A stretch of DNA of 6,115 nt, taken from Anaerolineae bacterium. GTDB taxonomy: Bacteria; Chloroflexota; Anaerolineae; B4-G1; SLSP01. Shown one piece after another: positions 5,925 to 6,115 of the stretch; within the stretch, counting starts at the first letter, position 1, and every line of letters begins with the position of its first letter. A model generated the notes under the pieces. It worked only from the letters and a program-made list of their open reading frames with translations. It was not told the DNA's origin and made no database searches. The stretch lies in the NCBI GenBank assembly GCA_016934645.1, contig JAFGSL010000507.1, positions 1 to 6,115 on the forward strand, in the 5' to 3' direction. Both the position numbers and the translations under genes were made by a program.

Positions 5925-6065
5925 ATGAGAGCGACCAACATATCTATAGATACCCTAATTGAAAAATCTTTACGAAGCTTTATTGAAGGAATATTTGCCC
6001 AATCCTGGTACGGGAAAGAGCGCGAAGCTATCAGTATCAGTAGATCGCAATGGGCCGGATATTAG
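5925..6065 (+). pseudogene. Probable broken 5' end of an AT-rich gene of unknown function
   Basis: An ATG at 5925 opens a 46-codon frame ending in TAG at 6063-6065. It encodes DTLIEKSLRSFIEGIFAQSW, then YGKEREAISIS, which reads like the amphipathic start of a real protein. I recall a similar SWYGKEREA(V/I) stretch at the N-terminus of uncharacterised bacterial proteins that are much longer. After EAISIS the similarity appears lost (RSQWAGY, then stop). The same frame continues open after the TAG (IVKEPFLTILGLGKAN) to the window edge, so an in-frame stop or a frameshift near 6040 is possible. GGGAG (5907-5911) is 13 bases upstream, a rather long spacing. GC is about 30% in the 5941-6000 line, unlike the preceding gene. 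It could also be a short intact gene or chance. Confidence 0.35.
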
Positions 6066-6115
6066 ATTGTAAAAGAGCCATTTTTAACCATACTTGGGCT
6101 TGGAAAAGCAAACCA

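Noticed and set aside
1..6115. A multi-gene defence or CRISPR system
   Set aside because: There is only one nuclease-like gene, no regularly spaced repeats, and no helicase, methyltransferase, sensor or toxin-antitoxin partner; the intact neighbours are metabolic or membrane proteins.

Overview
The window is one GC-rich bacterial segment with every intact gene on the + strand, broken by AT-richer stretches. From left to right it holds: a decayed methyltransferase on the - strand (138-516); a near-consensus sigma-70-type promoter (510-538); a small multi-pass membrane protein (604-1230); a URO-D-fold methyltransferase-like protein (1302-2426); an AT-rich PD-(D/E)xK nuclease-like gene (2515-3537); a Gfo/Idh/MocA oxidoreductase (3587-4657); an Asp-box, sialidase-like beta-propeller protein (4759-5904); and an AT-rich tail with the start of an apparently broken gene (5925-6065).

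The host cannot be fixed from the sequence alone. The mix of a URO-D-family protein without HemE motifs, a Gfo/Idh/MocA protein, a leaderless sialidase-like protein, and dispersed ACAGGAT and AGGTGCAACGCACTT inverted repeats suggests Chloroflexota (Anaerolineae-like). Poribacteria- or Planctomycetes-like bacteria are alternatives. This is inference from general familiarity, not a database result.

The likely functional core is catabolic. The URO-D-like protein keeps the His-x-Cys...Cys zinc site of corrinoid-dependent methyltransferases. The Gfo/Idh/MocA protein would oxidise or reduce a sugar or cyclitol with a nicotinamide cofactor, and the propeller protein would bind or cleave a glycan or glycoside. 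The three share strand and high GC content, and could form a carbohydrate or methyl-ether utilisation set. The nuclease-like gene sits between the first and second of these and looks like an insertion: it has lower GC content, its own strong ribosome binding site and an unrelated function.

Two inverted repeats lie at gene junctions. One is built from ACAGGAT units and supplies the last codons and stop of the membrane protein. The other has perfect 15-bp arms and lies just before the ribosome binding site of the propeller gene. Together with a pseudogene at the left and a broken AT-rich gene at the right, they mark a rearranging accessory region. I saw no tRNA, rRNA, CRISPR array, intact transposase or convincing intrinsic terminator. 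The nuclease-like gene is the nearest thing to a defence component, but nothing around it makes it a recognisable system.
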